Positions 22,194 to 34,302 of a DNA stretch of 64,000 nucleotides are shown in pieces (within the stretch, counting starts at the first letter, position 1; every line of letters begins with the position of its first letter). The stretch spans positions 62,001 through 126,000 of the forward strand of contig JARVKI010000037.1 of NCBI GenBank assembly GCA_036674765.1, given 5' to 3'. The translations under genes were made by a program, and so were the position numbers. Under the pieces are notes generated by a model that did not search any database, was not told the DNA's origin, and saw only the letters and a program-made list of their open reading frames with translations. This stretch comes from Seiridium cupressi (taxonomy: Eukaryota; Ascomycota; Sordariomycetes; Amphisphaeriales; Sporocadaceae).

Positions 22194-25100
22194 TCACAAC
22201 TCGTCATCTTCAGCCTCAATCTCCGAAGGCTTCAGCAAGCCGCCGACCTTGGCACGTCGCTCGTGCTCGGCCGTCAGTTTCTGCTGGGTCTCTTGTTCCT
22301 TCTCCACCGCGTACAATTCGGCATTGTCGCCCGCAAACTCCTTGAGCGAGATCAAGAAGTCGCGCAGATTGAGCCTGAACTTGTCATACTGGTTGTTGAG
22401 GCTGATAAGACCTTCAATGAAGATGTTGATTTGAGCGCTGTGACAAATGTTAGCAGTGATTATTAATACTCTGACGGAAGCCGAAACTCACATCTGAAGG
22501 TTGGGGAACGCGTTGCGCAGCAGATTTCCCACAAAGTTAGCAAGGAAATCGCGGTTCGACGTTCCCGAGGCAGCCTGGTCAGTGTATACAGGACCCTGGA
22601 TCTTAGGAGTGCCACCCTCGGCTGGGAGGACATAGTTGAACAGCTTCATGAGAAGCATAGACTGCGTCTTGAAGCCAGCCTTGTGGTCTGGGTCGGTAAG
22701 AACGAAGAACACGTCCTGGAGAATAGGAGTGAAGAACTGCTGGAAAAAGGCATTCTTGGTGGGATCGTCGGTCTTTTCAGCAATGTTGGTGACGAGCTCC
22801 AGGCACATGTTAAGGCCAGCGCCTTCGACGTCACGGTTATCATGCTTGCTTGCCCACATGCAGGCATCGATGACGAACTTGAACTGCCGATTGTCCAGCT
22901 TCAACAGTGCCGGGAAGCAGTGAAGGTTGATTGCCCGCAGCAGATTGAAAAATTCAACACGATGCTCAGGGAATTCGGAGAAGTCCTTGTTGATCATCTC
23001 TAGGGTGCACTCGAAGACGTTCTGCATGATGATGGGAACCTGGTCCTCCATCAGATTGGTGAGCTTTCCGATGATAGTGGACATGGCCTTGAGCACTTCG
23101 GCATCTCGTGCACCAGGGACATTGCGGTTGTAATCGACCAATACAGAGTCCAATAGCTGAGGCACCATTTGCTGACGCACAGCGGCTAGGTCCTCGGCCT
23201 TGTCCACATAGGTCTCGATCAACTTCAGGATTTCCTTCTTGATTGTTCGAAGTCCTCGGACTTTAGGCATGCGGGGAGCAAGTTCGCCGTCACGGGCGAC
23301 GGCCTCGGAGATCAGCTGACTAGTTGCTCGATACATTTGCAGCATGTCAAGATAGATACGACCGATTTGAGGCCCGAAGTAGGGGCCAACTGAGGAGCAT
23401 GCCGAGACGTTTGTTTTCATGATGTTTCCTATGATCTTGATCGTGTCGGCGTCCTGGAGAACGGTGGGGTCTTGGGTGGCCGCACGGATGATCTCATCCC
23501 AAGCCGCGTTGGGTGCTCCCATCAGCTCGGCAAGCAGGCGCTCCTGTTGGTGTTTGTTCCCTTGAGCAGACACCATGAAACCACATGCTTCGTAAAAAGT
23601 ATGAACCTGCTGCGGTGTCAAGTCGCAAGTGATTCGAGGCAGGTTGCGGACGATCTCCTCAATAAAGGGCTCGGCCTCACTAGGTTGCAGCGCCACAAAA
23701 TGGCGTCTGCACTGCCGTGCAATCTTAATGAACGTATCGCAAGCCATGTCTTGTACACCTGTTTTTTTCAAGTTAGCAAACCCGCCGTGCTACGTGCATG
23801 GAGCTGTTGGTTTACCTTCGTGTGATTCGTGCATGAACTCGAAGAGCTTGTTGACGACTGTCTTCAAAAACTTCCAGTGGGCCTTCAAGAAGCGAGGATA
23901 TTGTCCAACAATATACATGATGTTGGAAGCCACGACGGCTTTGTTGTCTTTTCCGCGCTTCATCTCAGTGAGTCCGAGCAGGTCCTTAATCACAGTGACA
24001 AGGAAACGCTTCTCCGTCTCCTCGTTCATGGCCAGAGAAATGGAGCCAATGGCCCAACAGAGGACATTGCAGTTATGCCATGACCATTCCGAGTTGTCAA
24101 CCTGGCGTTGAAGTTTCTCGGTCATGATGTTCTCCATATCCACCACATCCAGATGCGTCAAATATACAAGACACTCGCGAATGGTCTTATATAACTGCAC
24201 CGTGTCGCTTTCCTTGACGAACTCTCGCACGATCTCACCCTCATCGTTCTCAACAATCAAGACCTCCTCGGGCCGTACCATCTTCTCGATCATCACAACA
24301 CGCAAATTGGAGAGAACCTCCTTGAATTTGTGCATACGCAGTGGGAGATTGGCTAGAATACTTGGGTTTGGTGCTCCCGAAGTTGCGCCCGTGCTGCCCA
24401 AGCTCAGCAGCAGATTCGTCTCCTGGAGTGGCGCCGCCTGCATCTCTTCGTAGAGCTCCTGGACAAGCTTGAGCCAGTAATCCAGGCAGATCTTGAAGAT
24501 CTCACGGTCCTCGATCTGCGAAATCCGGATGAGATAGAAGTGGCCGTGTGTGAGGAAGTCACGATTGGGCAGGTTCTCAATCAAATTGACATGTTGACCG
24601 AAGAAGTTGCACAAGAAGAGGGCGAGGTTCTGGATAAACTCCTGGTCCTTGGAGTTGCTTTGGGGATATGTGCTTTTTAGATCGAGCTCCAGCGGGATGA
24701 AACCGGCAACTGTAGTAAGAACTTCGCAGAACATCTTGACCAATTGCTCACTGTACGCATTCGGTTGCCCATGGGCGGCAGTCGTCAAGCCGCCAATCTC
24801 GGTGAATACCTGAAGGGTAATGTTACGAAATTCAGGGACCTCAAGGAAGCGCGAGCGTAACGTCTCAATCAGTGGGGTCTCAAAGATATAGCCCAAAGGA
24901 ATCCAATTGCAGAATCGTAGCAGTGTCTCCAACGTGGCGTGTACCAGACTGGGCTGATTTGCAGTGGTAAGAATCTCTTGGCAGAGCTGGAAGATCTGGG
25001 AGAACTCGTTGCACATGGTGGTCTTGAGGTTTCTTGTCTTGGCTGAAGTCATTTGATCGGCCGAATAATCGAAGACTTCCTCAGAGAGAAGGCGAAGAAT

Positions 25101-25830
25101 GATCATGTTGTTCTCGCATATCGACAGACTCGTTCGGCAGGATGAGATGATCTCGTTGATGAATGTGGGCCAGTTGTGAGGCCATTCTTGCTTCAGGATG
25201 GAGATGAGTACCAAATTGAGCTTGTTGAGCAGCGTGCGCTGGGCCTTGAGCGACTCCTCGGAGCTCGAACATTGGATAATGAAGTTCACAACGAAGTTGC
25301 GAATACCTGCAGGATAAGACCGGTAAGCACCGCAACGTGAAATGGGTGGTGTATTGCTTGAGACGAACCTTGACACTGTTCTCTGGGCAAGACCCTCCAT
25401 CTTGTCATGATAACATTGTCCAGAACCTGTAGACCAAGATCTACCATTTGTCAGCCTTGTGCTTTTCCTTTCCTATGGAATTGCCTTGAGGGCAGCCTAC
25501 ACTTGGTTTGTGGGTATGAGGCGTCGGACAGGATCTTGTCGACAAGAAGCCATGCGTCGGGGTCTTCTTTGAACTGCGAAAGAATGGTAAGCCATGATCT
25601 CGGTGGGCGCATCGGGGTGTTGGGAGGCGACCTACCTGGTTCAATGCAGCTTGGGCACTCTTTTGCTGGAGGCGGGGAAGACATGGTCAGTATTTGTAAC
25701 CAGTCTCGTCGCAAAGCTTTGGAAGGCATGAAGCTGGATGGAGCTCTGGCGAGGGAAGACAAACCTGCTCGCCGCGTCCTTCATAGAAGGTGCGGACAGT
25801 CGCATCAAGCTCCTCAATCGAGGGCGGCAT
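22194..25830 (-). CDS. crm1: Exportin-1 (Crm1/Xpo1/KapK)
   Basis: Seven exons: 25765-25830, 25636-25665 (only 30 nt), 25501-25573, 25369-25440, 23816-25306, 22492-23758 and 22194-22437, giving 1080 aa, the expected length. The N terminus reads MPPSIEELDATVRTFYEGRG, then the importin-beta N-terminal domain (QFKEDPDAWLLVDKILSD; GIRNFVVNFIIQ), HEAT repeats, the conserved cargo-groove stretch (KRFLVTVIKDLLGL...KRGKDNKA) and a C-terminal helix ending EAEDDEL. It exports leucine-rich NES cargo with RanGTP through nuclear pores. At the residue that is the leptomycin B target cysteine in S. pombe and human Crm1, this protein has threonine (about residue 527), as in budding yeast and A. nidulans KapK, so natural leptomycin B insensitivity is predicted. 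All splice phases close. Confidence 0.96.
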
Positions 25831-27470
25831 GGTGAACGGTGAACTGGTGATTTCTGGTGGCGGGGGTTGGTGAGAGTGCCGAGCGCGCAGAGGGGATAGA
25901 GAAGGGATGGCAGGATGCCTTGCAGAGGAAGTCAGTTGCGCAGGGCACGAGAGCTGAAGCTGCCGGGTATCGATGAGACAGAGAGAGGGACAGATTCTGC
26001 AAGAAAGGAAAACTGCGAGAACACTTGAGTGCCTTCTTCACAAATAGGTGAAGAAGATATCAGAGGCGGGCGGCTCTTTGGTGGATGCGGTTCCAAAAAA
26101 TGGTCCCCACTGGCGTCAACAGGCTGCGGGCGTTGCTCTGCTGCAAAGTGACCGGTAAAGTGGGCTCGGGCTCGCTGGCTGGAAAGCGGGCGGCTGAGAA
26201 ATTGACGACCTGCCCCTCACTGCCGCCTTGCCAAAAAGCGCGACGGGGTGCTGCCAGACACCGATTCGCGACATGGTATTATGTCACCGTCACCACTGAC
26301 CCCAGGTAGCTCGGTACCTAAACGTGCACTGCCTTAGGGGTCAAGGCACTAAATGCTACCTGCCAGATCTTGAATTTCTATAAACTTGAGCATGGCAAAA
26401 GTTATAAGAAGCCATAGCCAAATACGCAGTCCTCGCTCGGCTGTAGCCCACGGCATCATGATTTCTAGACCCTCCATGTCTAACGTGGTTGTACAGTGAC
26501 TTTCAGCATGATCGGCAGACAGGACAAGCTGAATGATGCACCTTGTCTGAGCTTGGCAAGGTACTTACCTACTGTATCTGTCATGGTAGCGCCTCGTCAC
26601 TTTTGGATCAACCTCATAATTCGTCGTGAATGAGTTCACCTTCTGCCTTCCGTTTCATATAAAGTCATTCAAGCCCCGATACAATCAGTTCTCAGTCTGC
26701 TTAGATTTTTCCGCGTTCATTTCATCGCACAAAGTGTCAGCCGCTCATATTGAAGCTCTTTATCGTCAGAAGAAGCAGAGAACAACAATCTAGAGCTGTA
26801 AAACGCGATCACAAAAGCAGTACCCTCCATACGGTTTAATGTGATACGTCAGTCTTCGGCCGCGTATCCTGTTTTGTATTTTCCGTACACCATAGCGTGC
26901 ATGGTTGAGTAGAATTTACGGATCAATATTAAAGGCCAAGACATCATGCAATCGATCGTAGCTCACTATTGTCCATGATCCAGACGCTGAGGCCCCCCAA
27001 CTGTTTTAACTTATATCCAGGCCGGCATTATCTGTGGGCACAAATGCACAAACACAGTCTAGGCAACATGCTACGTGTATAACAAAGACGTGTCACGCGT
27101 AGGATTTGACTTTCTTTCATCCCTTACCCACCATTCCCCGGTCAATTGAACCGGCGGTGACTCCGGGTTGCCGGAAGTGAGTGGAGCTGCCAATCGTATA
27201 GAGCTCCTGCGCAACCCGAGTGTTCCACCGTCGTTGTGGAGATGTCGGCGGTCCCATGGCTGGGTCAATGTCGTGCCACTTTTCAGACATTACAAATCAT
27301 CCAGTAATGGTTGTCAGCCGGATTTGATCATTCATTGTTTATATGAAGCTATAGTCTCGGCTAGTCGTATGCCCTGCTCAAAGTTTTGGCCATCTACAAG
27401 ATCATCCTAATTACTTCTTTTATACACCTCTAAGGAGTCTCTGATCGCCCATCGCTCTATACAAAACTGT
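25831..27470. other. Gap upstream of Crm1
   Basis: This 1.64-kb interval holds the Crm1 promoter and leader and the 3' flank of the aminotransferase. The first 200 bp upstream of Crm1 are purine-rich on the plus strand. No gene, RNA or clear repeat was seen. Confidence 0.5.
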
Positions 27471-28742
27471 CTATGCTTTTTGGTAACCTAGATCCGTCAG
27501 ACCGTTCTGGAGAGCATTCAGAGCCTTGTCGATATCCTTTCTGTTAGGATCCGTCTAGTCCTGTCAGCAAATGTTCAAGTATAGAGAGTACTGCTCGGGA
27601 GCACTTACAACACTGACACCCATGTGTCCAAAGCGGACATACTTGGGGGCAATCTCTTTGTGAATACCACCAGCCCAGACAACGCCGACCTTTGCAAGCC
27701 TAGGCAACAGGTCCGTGGCCTTAACAGTTTCCGGTAGGTAAATAGCGGTCATGCCATGTGCCTGATCCTCTGGTTTAGACGCAACCTGCTTCAAGCCGAG
27801 ATCCGTGACAGTCTTCTTGATCTTGTCGGAGATCTCTGCGTGCTTGGCAAACCTTTCGGAGAGGGGCTTCGCAAGGATCTGGGTGAGAGCCGTGTGCAAG
27901 GCATGGATGAGCTGAGGCGAAGGCGTTGCGAAGTATGACGGCTTCTTGGCCTCATAGTTCTTCATGATGGGCAACCAGTTCTTAAAAGAGGCGAAATAGC
28001 TAGCAGGTGGGGTTTTCCGCGCCTGGAAGGCCTCAATGGCCTTTCCGCTGAACATGGATATCGATAGACCAGCCGGGCATCCGATGGCCTTTTGACTTGC
28101 GGTAACAACACCATCGATCTTCCAGTTGTCGAATTGGATCTCCTCGCATGCTACACTGCAGACACCGTCCACAATGAAAAGGGTCTCGGGCGACACACTC
28201 TTGACCAGCTCAGACAGCTTCTCCAACTCGCTCAGAACACCCGTCGACGTGTCCACGTGGGTAACGGTGATAGCCTTGTACTTCTTGGACTTGAGTGCCT
28301 TCTCGATTTCGGGGAGTTGGGGACGTCCGCCGACAGGTCCAGTAAGCTTAGTGACTTTTGCGCCGTATGTCTCGAAGCAGTCCGCAAAGCCATCACCAAA
28401 ATAGCCAGTGCTCAGAACCAACACATCCTCTCCTGCCTCGACCAGGTTGGCAGCGACAATATCCCAGCCCAGTGTTCCGGAGCCAGAAACGACTAGAGGT
28501 TGTGCTGAGGAATCGGTAGTCTGAAAGAGCTTGCGAAGCAGTGAGAGCGTCTCGCCGAATGTCGCTACAAAACCAGGGCCAACATGTGATTCGCTGTGTT
28601 ACAAAGCCAGGTTAGACACCTCGGGTAGAAGGATGCATGTTACTTATACATACCTGAAGTGGCTCATGGACTGTAGGACGGCATCGTCAAACTCGATGGG
28701 GCCCGGGATGAGCAATGTAGGATGTTCCGGTTGAGACGACAT
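27471..28742 (-). CDS. agx1: Alanine:glyoxylate aminotransferase (Agx1-type, PLP)
   Basis: Three exons: 28654-28742, 27609-28593 and 27471-27554, giving 385 aa from the ATG at 28742. It is a class V PLP aminotransferase that converts glyoxylate plus alanine to glycine plus pyruvate. Landmarks are LLIPGPIEF at the N terminus, VVSGSGTLGWD, TSTGVL, FIVDGVCSVA and the PLP lysine in TASQKAIGCPAGLS (about K198). The acceptor of the last intron is actag at 27555; an earlier cag would run into a stop. The frame is open upstream: ATGs at 28838 and 28862 would add 32 or 40 residues rich in Ser/Thr with arginines and no acidic residues (ending AQNRSLSTSQSHK), which looks like a mitochondrial presequence. 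The C terminus (YQKA) is not a peroxisomal PTS1. The gene is divergent from vps29. Confidence 0.93.
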
Positions 28743-29768
28743 CTTGTGGGACTGTGAAGTGGACAGACTGCGATTCTGTGCAATAGAAGAGACCGAAGTA
28801 GTAGTGCCAGAGCTTGCAGACAAGTGAGTCGATATCATGGAGAGCCGGGTAGAGGGGTTCATTGTATATGAGGGGCTGCCGTAGAGGTGGGGCGCCACTG
28901 ATCGGGAAACCCTCCGCATCGATCTGAACTTTGCTGTGAGTAATGGCTTGTGTCAATGAGCCCCTTCACCTCGGGAGTTGGTGTGTATGGACAGACACCA
29001 ATTGGAGGGGGACTGATTGGTCTGGACACACAAGTCTTCCTAAAGATCCTGACGTCTGTGTGGATTATTGCCACAGTTTCGCAAACAAATGTGAGTGAAG
29101 GGGAGGGAGTAAAACAAAACAAAAAAAAAAATCGGGTGAGCTGATACCGAAAGAAGTCCGATAGTAGACTATAGACAATTCATATGGTAACTTTAAGTGA
29201 TTTAAACTCTAAGCGATTCTCCTTTGCTAATCGGGCTTCACCTTGGGTGTCGTCCTACTGCTTCAACTGGAAAATCTCTTGGAAATCTGGTGAGCGCGGC
29301 CTACACAGTGAGGATCACTGGAGTTCCATCAGGTCGAGCTCCGTCTTCGGGATGGCTGCTCCAAGGCGCGGAACCTTGGAGCTTGGAGAACGACCCCTGT
29401 TCCATGCTTGCAGAGGGGCTAGGGATAAGTGGGCTGTTTTGGCTGAAGCTCCCGGAGAGCTTGTAGGTATTACGGCGTCAACTGCATGCTGCTTCAACCT
29501 CTGGTGATTGACTTTGGCTTGAATTACAGCCGCAGAATCGGAAAGACACTCACTCAGACACGACGCATGGACTGAAGGTACTGAATAATAGGAGTGTCAT
29601 TAATTGAGCGGCTCTCCATCCGTCTGTTGGACGACGAATCGGTCACCGCCCCCGCTATCTATCTATCGAACCTCTGCCTAAGATCGCAATTTGATCTTTC
29701 AACTGCCGTACTCCGAGACCTCATTCGACGCGCAAAATCACTCGAATCGCGTTGCCATAAAGCCTCCA
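28743..29768. promoter_or_regulatory. Divergent promoter, aminotransferase and vps29
   Basis: The interval is 1.03 kb. The part nearest the aminotransferase (28743-28862) is open in its frame and may encode an N-terminal targeting extension. An A-rich tract lies at about 29111-29131. Nothing else is recognisable. Confidence 0.5.
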
Positions 29769-30457
29769 ATGGCGTTCCTAATACTTGTGATAGGGGATCT
29801 CCACATCCCGGACAGAGCTCTGGACATACCACCCAAGGTATGCATCTTTTCTCTTCTTGCGCCGTGAAGCATGGAAATGCGATCATGTCCGACTAACGCA
29901 CAACACAGTTCAAGAAGCTCCTGTCCCCCGGAAAGATCGGCCAAACGCTCTGCTTGGGAAACCTAACCGACAAGCCGACCTACGAGCTCCTGCGCTCAAT
30001 CGCGCCAGACCTGAAGATCGTCAAGGGCCGCATGGACGTTGAGGCAACCTCCCTACCTCTGTCACAAGTTGTGACCCACGGCTCGTTGCGCATAGGATTC
30101 ATCGAGGGCTTCACACTCGTCTCTACGGAACCCGACATACTGCTTGCCGAGGCCAATCGCCTGGACGTCGACGTGCTATGCTGGGGCGGCACCCACCGTT
30201 TCGACGCGTTCGAGTATATGGACAAGTTCTTCGTGAATCCAGGCAGTGCCACGGGTGCCTACACAACGGGATGGCTGGGTGGCAGCGGGAAAGAAGGGGG
30301 GGAAGAGCTCTCACCGAGCTTCTGCTTGATGGATGTTCAGGGTATCAGCCTCACATTGTATGTATATCAACTTCGCAAGGATGCGAATGGGGTTGAGAAT
30401 GTGGCGGTGGAAAAGGTTACATATACGAAGCCCGTTGAGCCAGCCTCGGCTTCGTAG
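29769..30457 (+). CDS. vps29: Retromer subunit Vps29
   Basis: Two exons: 29769-29837 and 29909-30457, with a 71-nt intron (gactaac branch), giving 205 aa. The protein has the metallophosphoesterase fold of Vps29: LVIGDLHIPDR at the start, LCLGNLTDKPTYE, IVKGRMD, and a VLCWGGTHRFDAF then FVNPGSATGAY end. In the retromer, Vps29 binds the C-terminal part of Vps35 on endosomes and helps recycle receptors to the Golgi; it is not thought to act as a phosphatase. The initiator codon follows immediately from the conserved MAFLILVIGD. A fungal insertion (GGSGKEGGEELSPS) follows the NPGS loop. Confidence 0.95.
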
Positions 30458-30803
30458 TTCGGTCTGGTCTATCGAGAGAAGGAATAAAAGAATCACACTT
30501 GACGCTTCTAGATGATGCGCTCGATCTTAGCACGTCATCTAGGATACCACTGCAGCAAGAGAGATACCATGCTTTCAACGCTGTATACGACGACAGCCGG
30601 GGATAAAAAGCAAAGTTTCATTAAAGGCGTATTCATCTATCTTCATAACAGCGTGCTCCAGCGCTAATTAGGCATAATCCCAACATGCCCCATGAACCAA
30701 AGAAACAAATTGTCAAGTCATCGGAGAGTCCAAGAGTCGGGAGCCCGTCCATTTTTCTTTCTTATAAGAAAAAAACTCCACATATCTCCCAACTTTAATG
30801 TGA
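30458..30803. other. Short convergent gap
   Basis: This 346-bp region holds the 3' flanks of vps29 (plus) and shugoshin (minus). It is A/T-rich with short A and T runs, as expected for polyadenylation regions. No gene was seen. Confidence 0.5.
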
Positions 30804-33084
30804 TCATAACATCATACTCCTTCTCCTCATTGAAACTCCCCTTCCAGCCACGTCCGTGTCCCCCGAATTGTTGCTATTGAAGCTACTATCTCCATCAGTG
30901 CTGATCGAACTGTCCGCGTCGAAGCCTGGCGTGGTCTTGTGCACTGTCATCGATGCTCGTTTCCGGGGCCCTCTTCCCTTCTCGTGTGATTCTGTTGCTG
31001 CGGTTCCAACATCCTCACGAAGTATTGAAGATAGCCGTCGTGATTTACTGTTTCGCGAAGTGCTGTGCCTCTTGCCCTGTTCGATGGTTGGCGCCTTCTT
31101 CCCGTTGGGAGACGTACTCGTGAAATCATAGACATCCGGCTGGTCAAACATTTTGGCGACCTCCATTTCCCTTGCTGCAATATCTTCTAGTTTTTTGTTC
31201 ATCGGCCGTGTTGCTAATTTGCCTGATGAAGAAGCTGAAGAGTCGAGGCCATCTCCTTGGTCCACTGTTGGTGGATCTTGCTTCCTTCTATCCGTCAAAA
31301 TACTCGTCGGCAAATCTTTCGAGGGCGATATTCTGGCGACCTTCTGCACCAATGGACTGGCTGCGATATCATCGGTCTTCTCTGTGTCGCTCAAAGATTT
31401 GGTTGGCAAGGGCTTCCAACCGCTGGATTTCTCCTCAGACTTCACAGATGACAATTCGTTCGGCTTCGATTGACTAGTTCGTCGCATAGCCTTGCCTTCT
31501 CCCGCTACGGCATCGAAGAGCTGCTTACTAGGCCGTCGCATCTTATCTCGTAGGTTGGGTTCTGCGTAGCTGACATTGGACCTCGCCCTGCGACCCACTC
31601 GACCGCTCTCTCCTGTAGACGAAATATCGCCAGGTGGTGGCGTATCTCGCATTTCCTCCCGAGTTGTTGCTGATTCTGGAGACTCTGGAGCTGAGAAATG
31701 GGGCTCTGCAGAAAGTGTCTCGGGTTCTATCTCAGTAATAACAGCTGAGACTGAAGGTGAGTCGTGGGCGGGTATTAGGATCGATCTAGCAATTTCTTCC
31801 TTCTTCTTTTTTGTTGTTTTCGTCTCTTTTGCTCTTTCGTGGTTTTTCATATCAGCCTTTGCTTTGACGATCTCATCTAGTAACGGCCCCTTGCCAGTCT
31901 TTTTCGGTGAATTGACAACCTCATTTGCGCTCTTCGCACCTAGTGGCTTCCTTGGCGCAAGCGCAGGTGCAGATGCTGTCATTCTCTCGCGATCATCCTT
32001 TTTGGCTGAAGGAATATCCTTTATTGGTCTATTGAGCGGTCGATTGGCTGCTTTTCCGGGCGGGGCCTTTGCCGACTTTGCTGGATCTCCGCCAACCTTG
32101 ATGATTGGGAAATTCTCTTTCTCTTCATCGTCCCTAGACTTCCTCTTCAAGTTGAGATTAGGAACTTGAGGCTCCGGGGCTGCAAGTTCTACAATTGGCC
32201 TCGTCTGTGCTTTACTCCGGACAGGTTCTGGTTTCTTCGTGACCTCCTGCTCTGCTATTTCTGTCTCTGATACTGGCTCGGGGACTTCTTTGGGAAGAGG
32301 GTCGGGAAATGACTCTTCTCTGTTCGTACCTGGTGAGACATCGGATGACGACTTTGTTGGCAAATCGATCTTAACAGGATCTTCATCTACGAAGCGTGAA
32401 ACGGGTGGAGGACCAAGGTCTGGCGAATCTGTCTTTGCAGCTTCAGAGCACAGGGCCATGATTTCATCTCGGCTACAAAGGTGAGCATACGCCATGATCG
32501 ACGTGGGAGGGTTTCTGCATACCTCAAGGTTTCCCGCGGGCAAGGCCTGTTCTCCCAGAGTGGCGCTAATCTACCCTCCTGCACCGCAGCGGCTTCTAAC
32601 TCACTGGTGTTTCTCCTTCTGAATCTTGGCGACCCAGCACCAGCAAGTCCCAGACTGGGATCCCTTCTTACCCTCTTGGGCGCTCGCGGCGAGCGATGTT
32701 TGGGTATCGGCTCATGGCCCAAGCTTGCGAGCATCGTGCCCCATTCGAGGAGTTGTGCCTCCATCTTCTCCTTGATCTCCAGCGCATGATCGGCAATTCT
32801 TTGAGCTCGGCTATCTTTGATTTCCGTCTCTAGCCGTAGTATTTGACTCCGAAGTTCGAGGTTCTCGGATAGCATGCGGGCGCATTCATTCTCCAAGCTT
32901 CGAATGCGCAATGATTGTGTCGAGTTGATTCTAGCGATGTCCCGGTTCTGGCGGAGGAACTTCCGGCGAACTGGTGTAATGGCGCGAATTAGTTGACGTC
33001 GTCACCGCGAATTTCAGTAGGAAAGTACTACATACGTATCTCTACGCCGTCGGGCGCCACGACGGGCTCGTTCAATCGTGCCAT
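30804..33084 (-). CDS. sgo1: Shugoshin (Sgo1), centromeric cohesin protector
   Basis: Three exons: 33036-33084, 32523-32970 and 30804-32472, giving 721 aa. The N terminus (MARLNEPVVAP, RRKFLRQNRDIARINSTQS) followed by a heptad coiled coil to about residue 100 is the shugoshin N-terminal domain that binds PP2A-B'. A long disordered charged middle follows. Residues about 460-482 hold the conserved C-terminal SGO motif (RRARSNVSYAEPNLRDKMRR), which binds phosphorylated H2A at centromeres. A KEN tripeptide at about 284-286 (EEKENFP) is a possible APC/C degron. The protein protects centromeric Rec8 or Rad21 cohesin and helps bi-orientation. The gene is divergent from dad2. Confidence 0.93.
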
Positions 33085-33723
33085 GGTGCAGTCGTCTTCA
33101 TCCGCCCGCAGAATCAAGGCAGGCCGTCACAGAGACGTAGTTGTTATGTTGAAGTACAATCGAAGCAATGAGTGTTTGGGTCGGGTGCAGGCGAGGGCTT
33201 GTTCTGTTGCAGCTATTGCGAGTTTCGCGTCGTCGACGTGGATCGTGGAAGGTTTTGCTGGAGCGAAATGAGAACTCGAGAAATATTGTCAATGAAAGGG
33301 TAAACAGACTGCCAGAAGCGGTATGGTCTATCTTGGCAGTGGGGTTCAACGAGATGGTTGGAGGGTCCAATGCTAACATTCACAGGAAAACCATGTGAAC
33401 ATGCGTCACCCATTGCAGATAGTTGCGACATGTTCCAGTGCAACGGATGCTGCCCAAAACATACATGCAGACTACGTTCTCCCTGACGCTGGGTTATGGT
33501 TCATTCCAAACAAATTCATTTCCCGACCAGAGCTCGAACACCACAACGTCCCAAAGGCAAGCAACAATAGCGCATACTGCTTGCTCCGAAGTGTTTACCG
33601 AGGGGTTCTGGTGGGGTCCAGCCTCGAGCTACCGGAAGGGCATCGCTGCGACTGTTAGTTAGCATGAGCCCAACTCGTGCTATTTCACAACCATAGAACA
33701 GAAACAGGAACAGAAGCGGAATC
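33085..33723. promoter_or_regulatory. Bidirectional promoter, sgo1 and dad2
   Basis: These 639 bp separate the divergent starts of shugoshin and Dad2. No open frame of interest and no repeat are seen, and I did not recognise a clear cell-cycle box. The arrangement would allow co-regulation of two mitotic segregation genes. Confidence 0.55.
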
Positions 33724-34302
33724 ATGGCATTTCCCGGTCGAAGTCTCCCTGGCCACCTACGCCAGGGCTCAACGACGAGCAACATCAATGTGCAGTCAGT
33801 AGGCCAGTCGAGCGCACTGCAAGCGCGCATCAACGAAAAGAAGGCAGAACTACAAAATCTAAAGGAGCTGAGGGACTTGAGCGCAGCAGTCGCGAACCAG
33901 ATGGAAGCACTCGAGCAAAAGCTCTCTACGCTTTCCGATGGAACTGAAGGTATGTTGCAGAGTGTTGACTAGCCTGGGGGTATTAGTTGACACAGGAGCA
34001 GCAATTGCAACGGTGATGGGGAACTGGCATAATGTGCTACGAGCTATCAACATGGCGTCGGGTACGAAGTCGCCTCCAGTATCTCCCTCAACAATTTTAG
34101 GACCCTCTATGAACTAACTCGGGTAACAGCGAAAATACCAAAGCCCCATGAGGTTACAGAAGAGCAAGCAACTACGCCTGACGAAGAACGGCCGGTCCCT
34201 CTTCCGCAAACATTGGTTAGAATACCTACCGAGCACGCCCCTGCGTTGCAAGCACAAACCGAGAACTTGGAGAAGGAGCAGAACTCTTCCGCGATCTCCT
34301 GA
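33724..34302 (+). CDS. dad2: DASH/Dam1 complex subunit Dad2
   Basis: Three exons: 33724-33949, 33996-34061 and 34130-34302, giving 154 aa. Residues about 30-100 match Dad2: LQARINEKKAELQNLKELRD, SAAVANQMEALEQKL, STLSDGTEG then AAIATVMGNWHNVLRAINMAS. The C-terminal 55 residues are a Pro/Glu-rich tail seen in filamentous fungi but not needed for the family match. The DASH complex forms rings on kinetochore microtubules and couples kinetochores to microtubule ends. Both introns are phase 1, 46 and 68 nt. It is divergent from sgo1. Confidence 0.94.

Noticed and set aside
31576..32169. 197-codon plus-strand frame rich in Ser/Phe
   Set aside because: It is antisense to the disordered middle of shugoshin.
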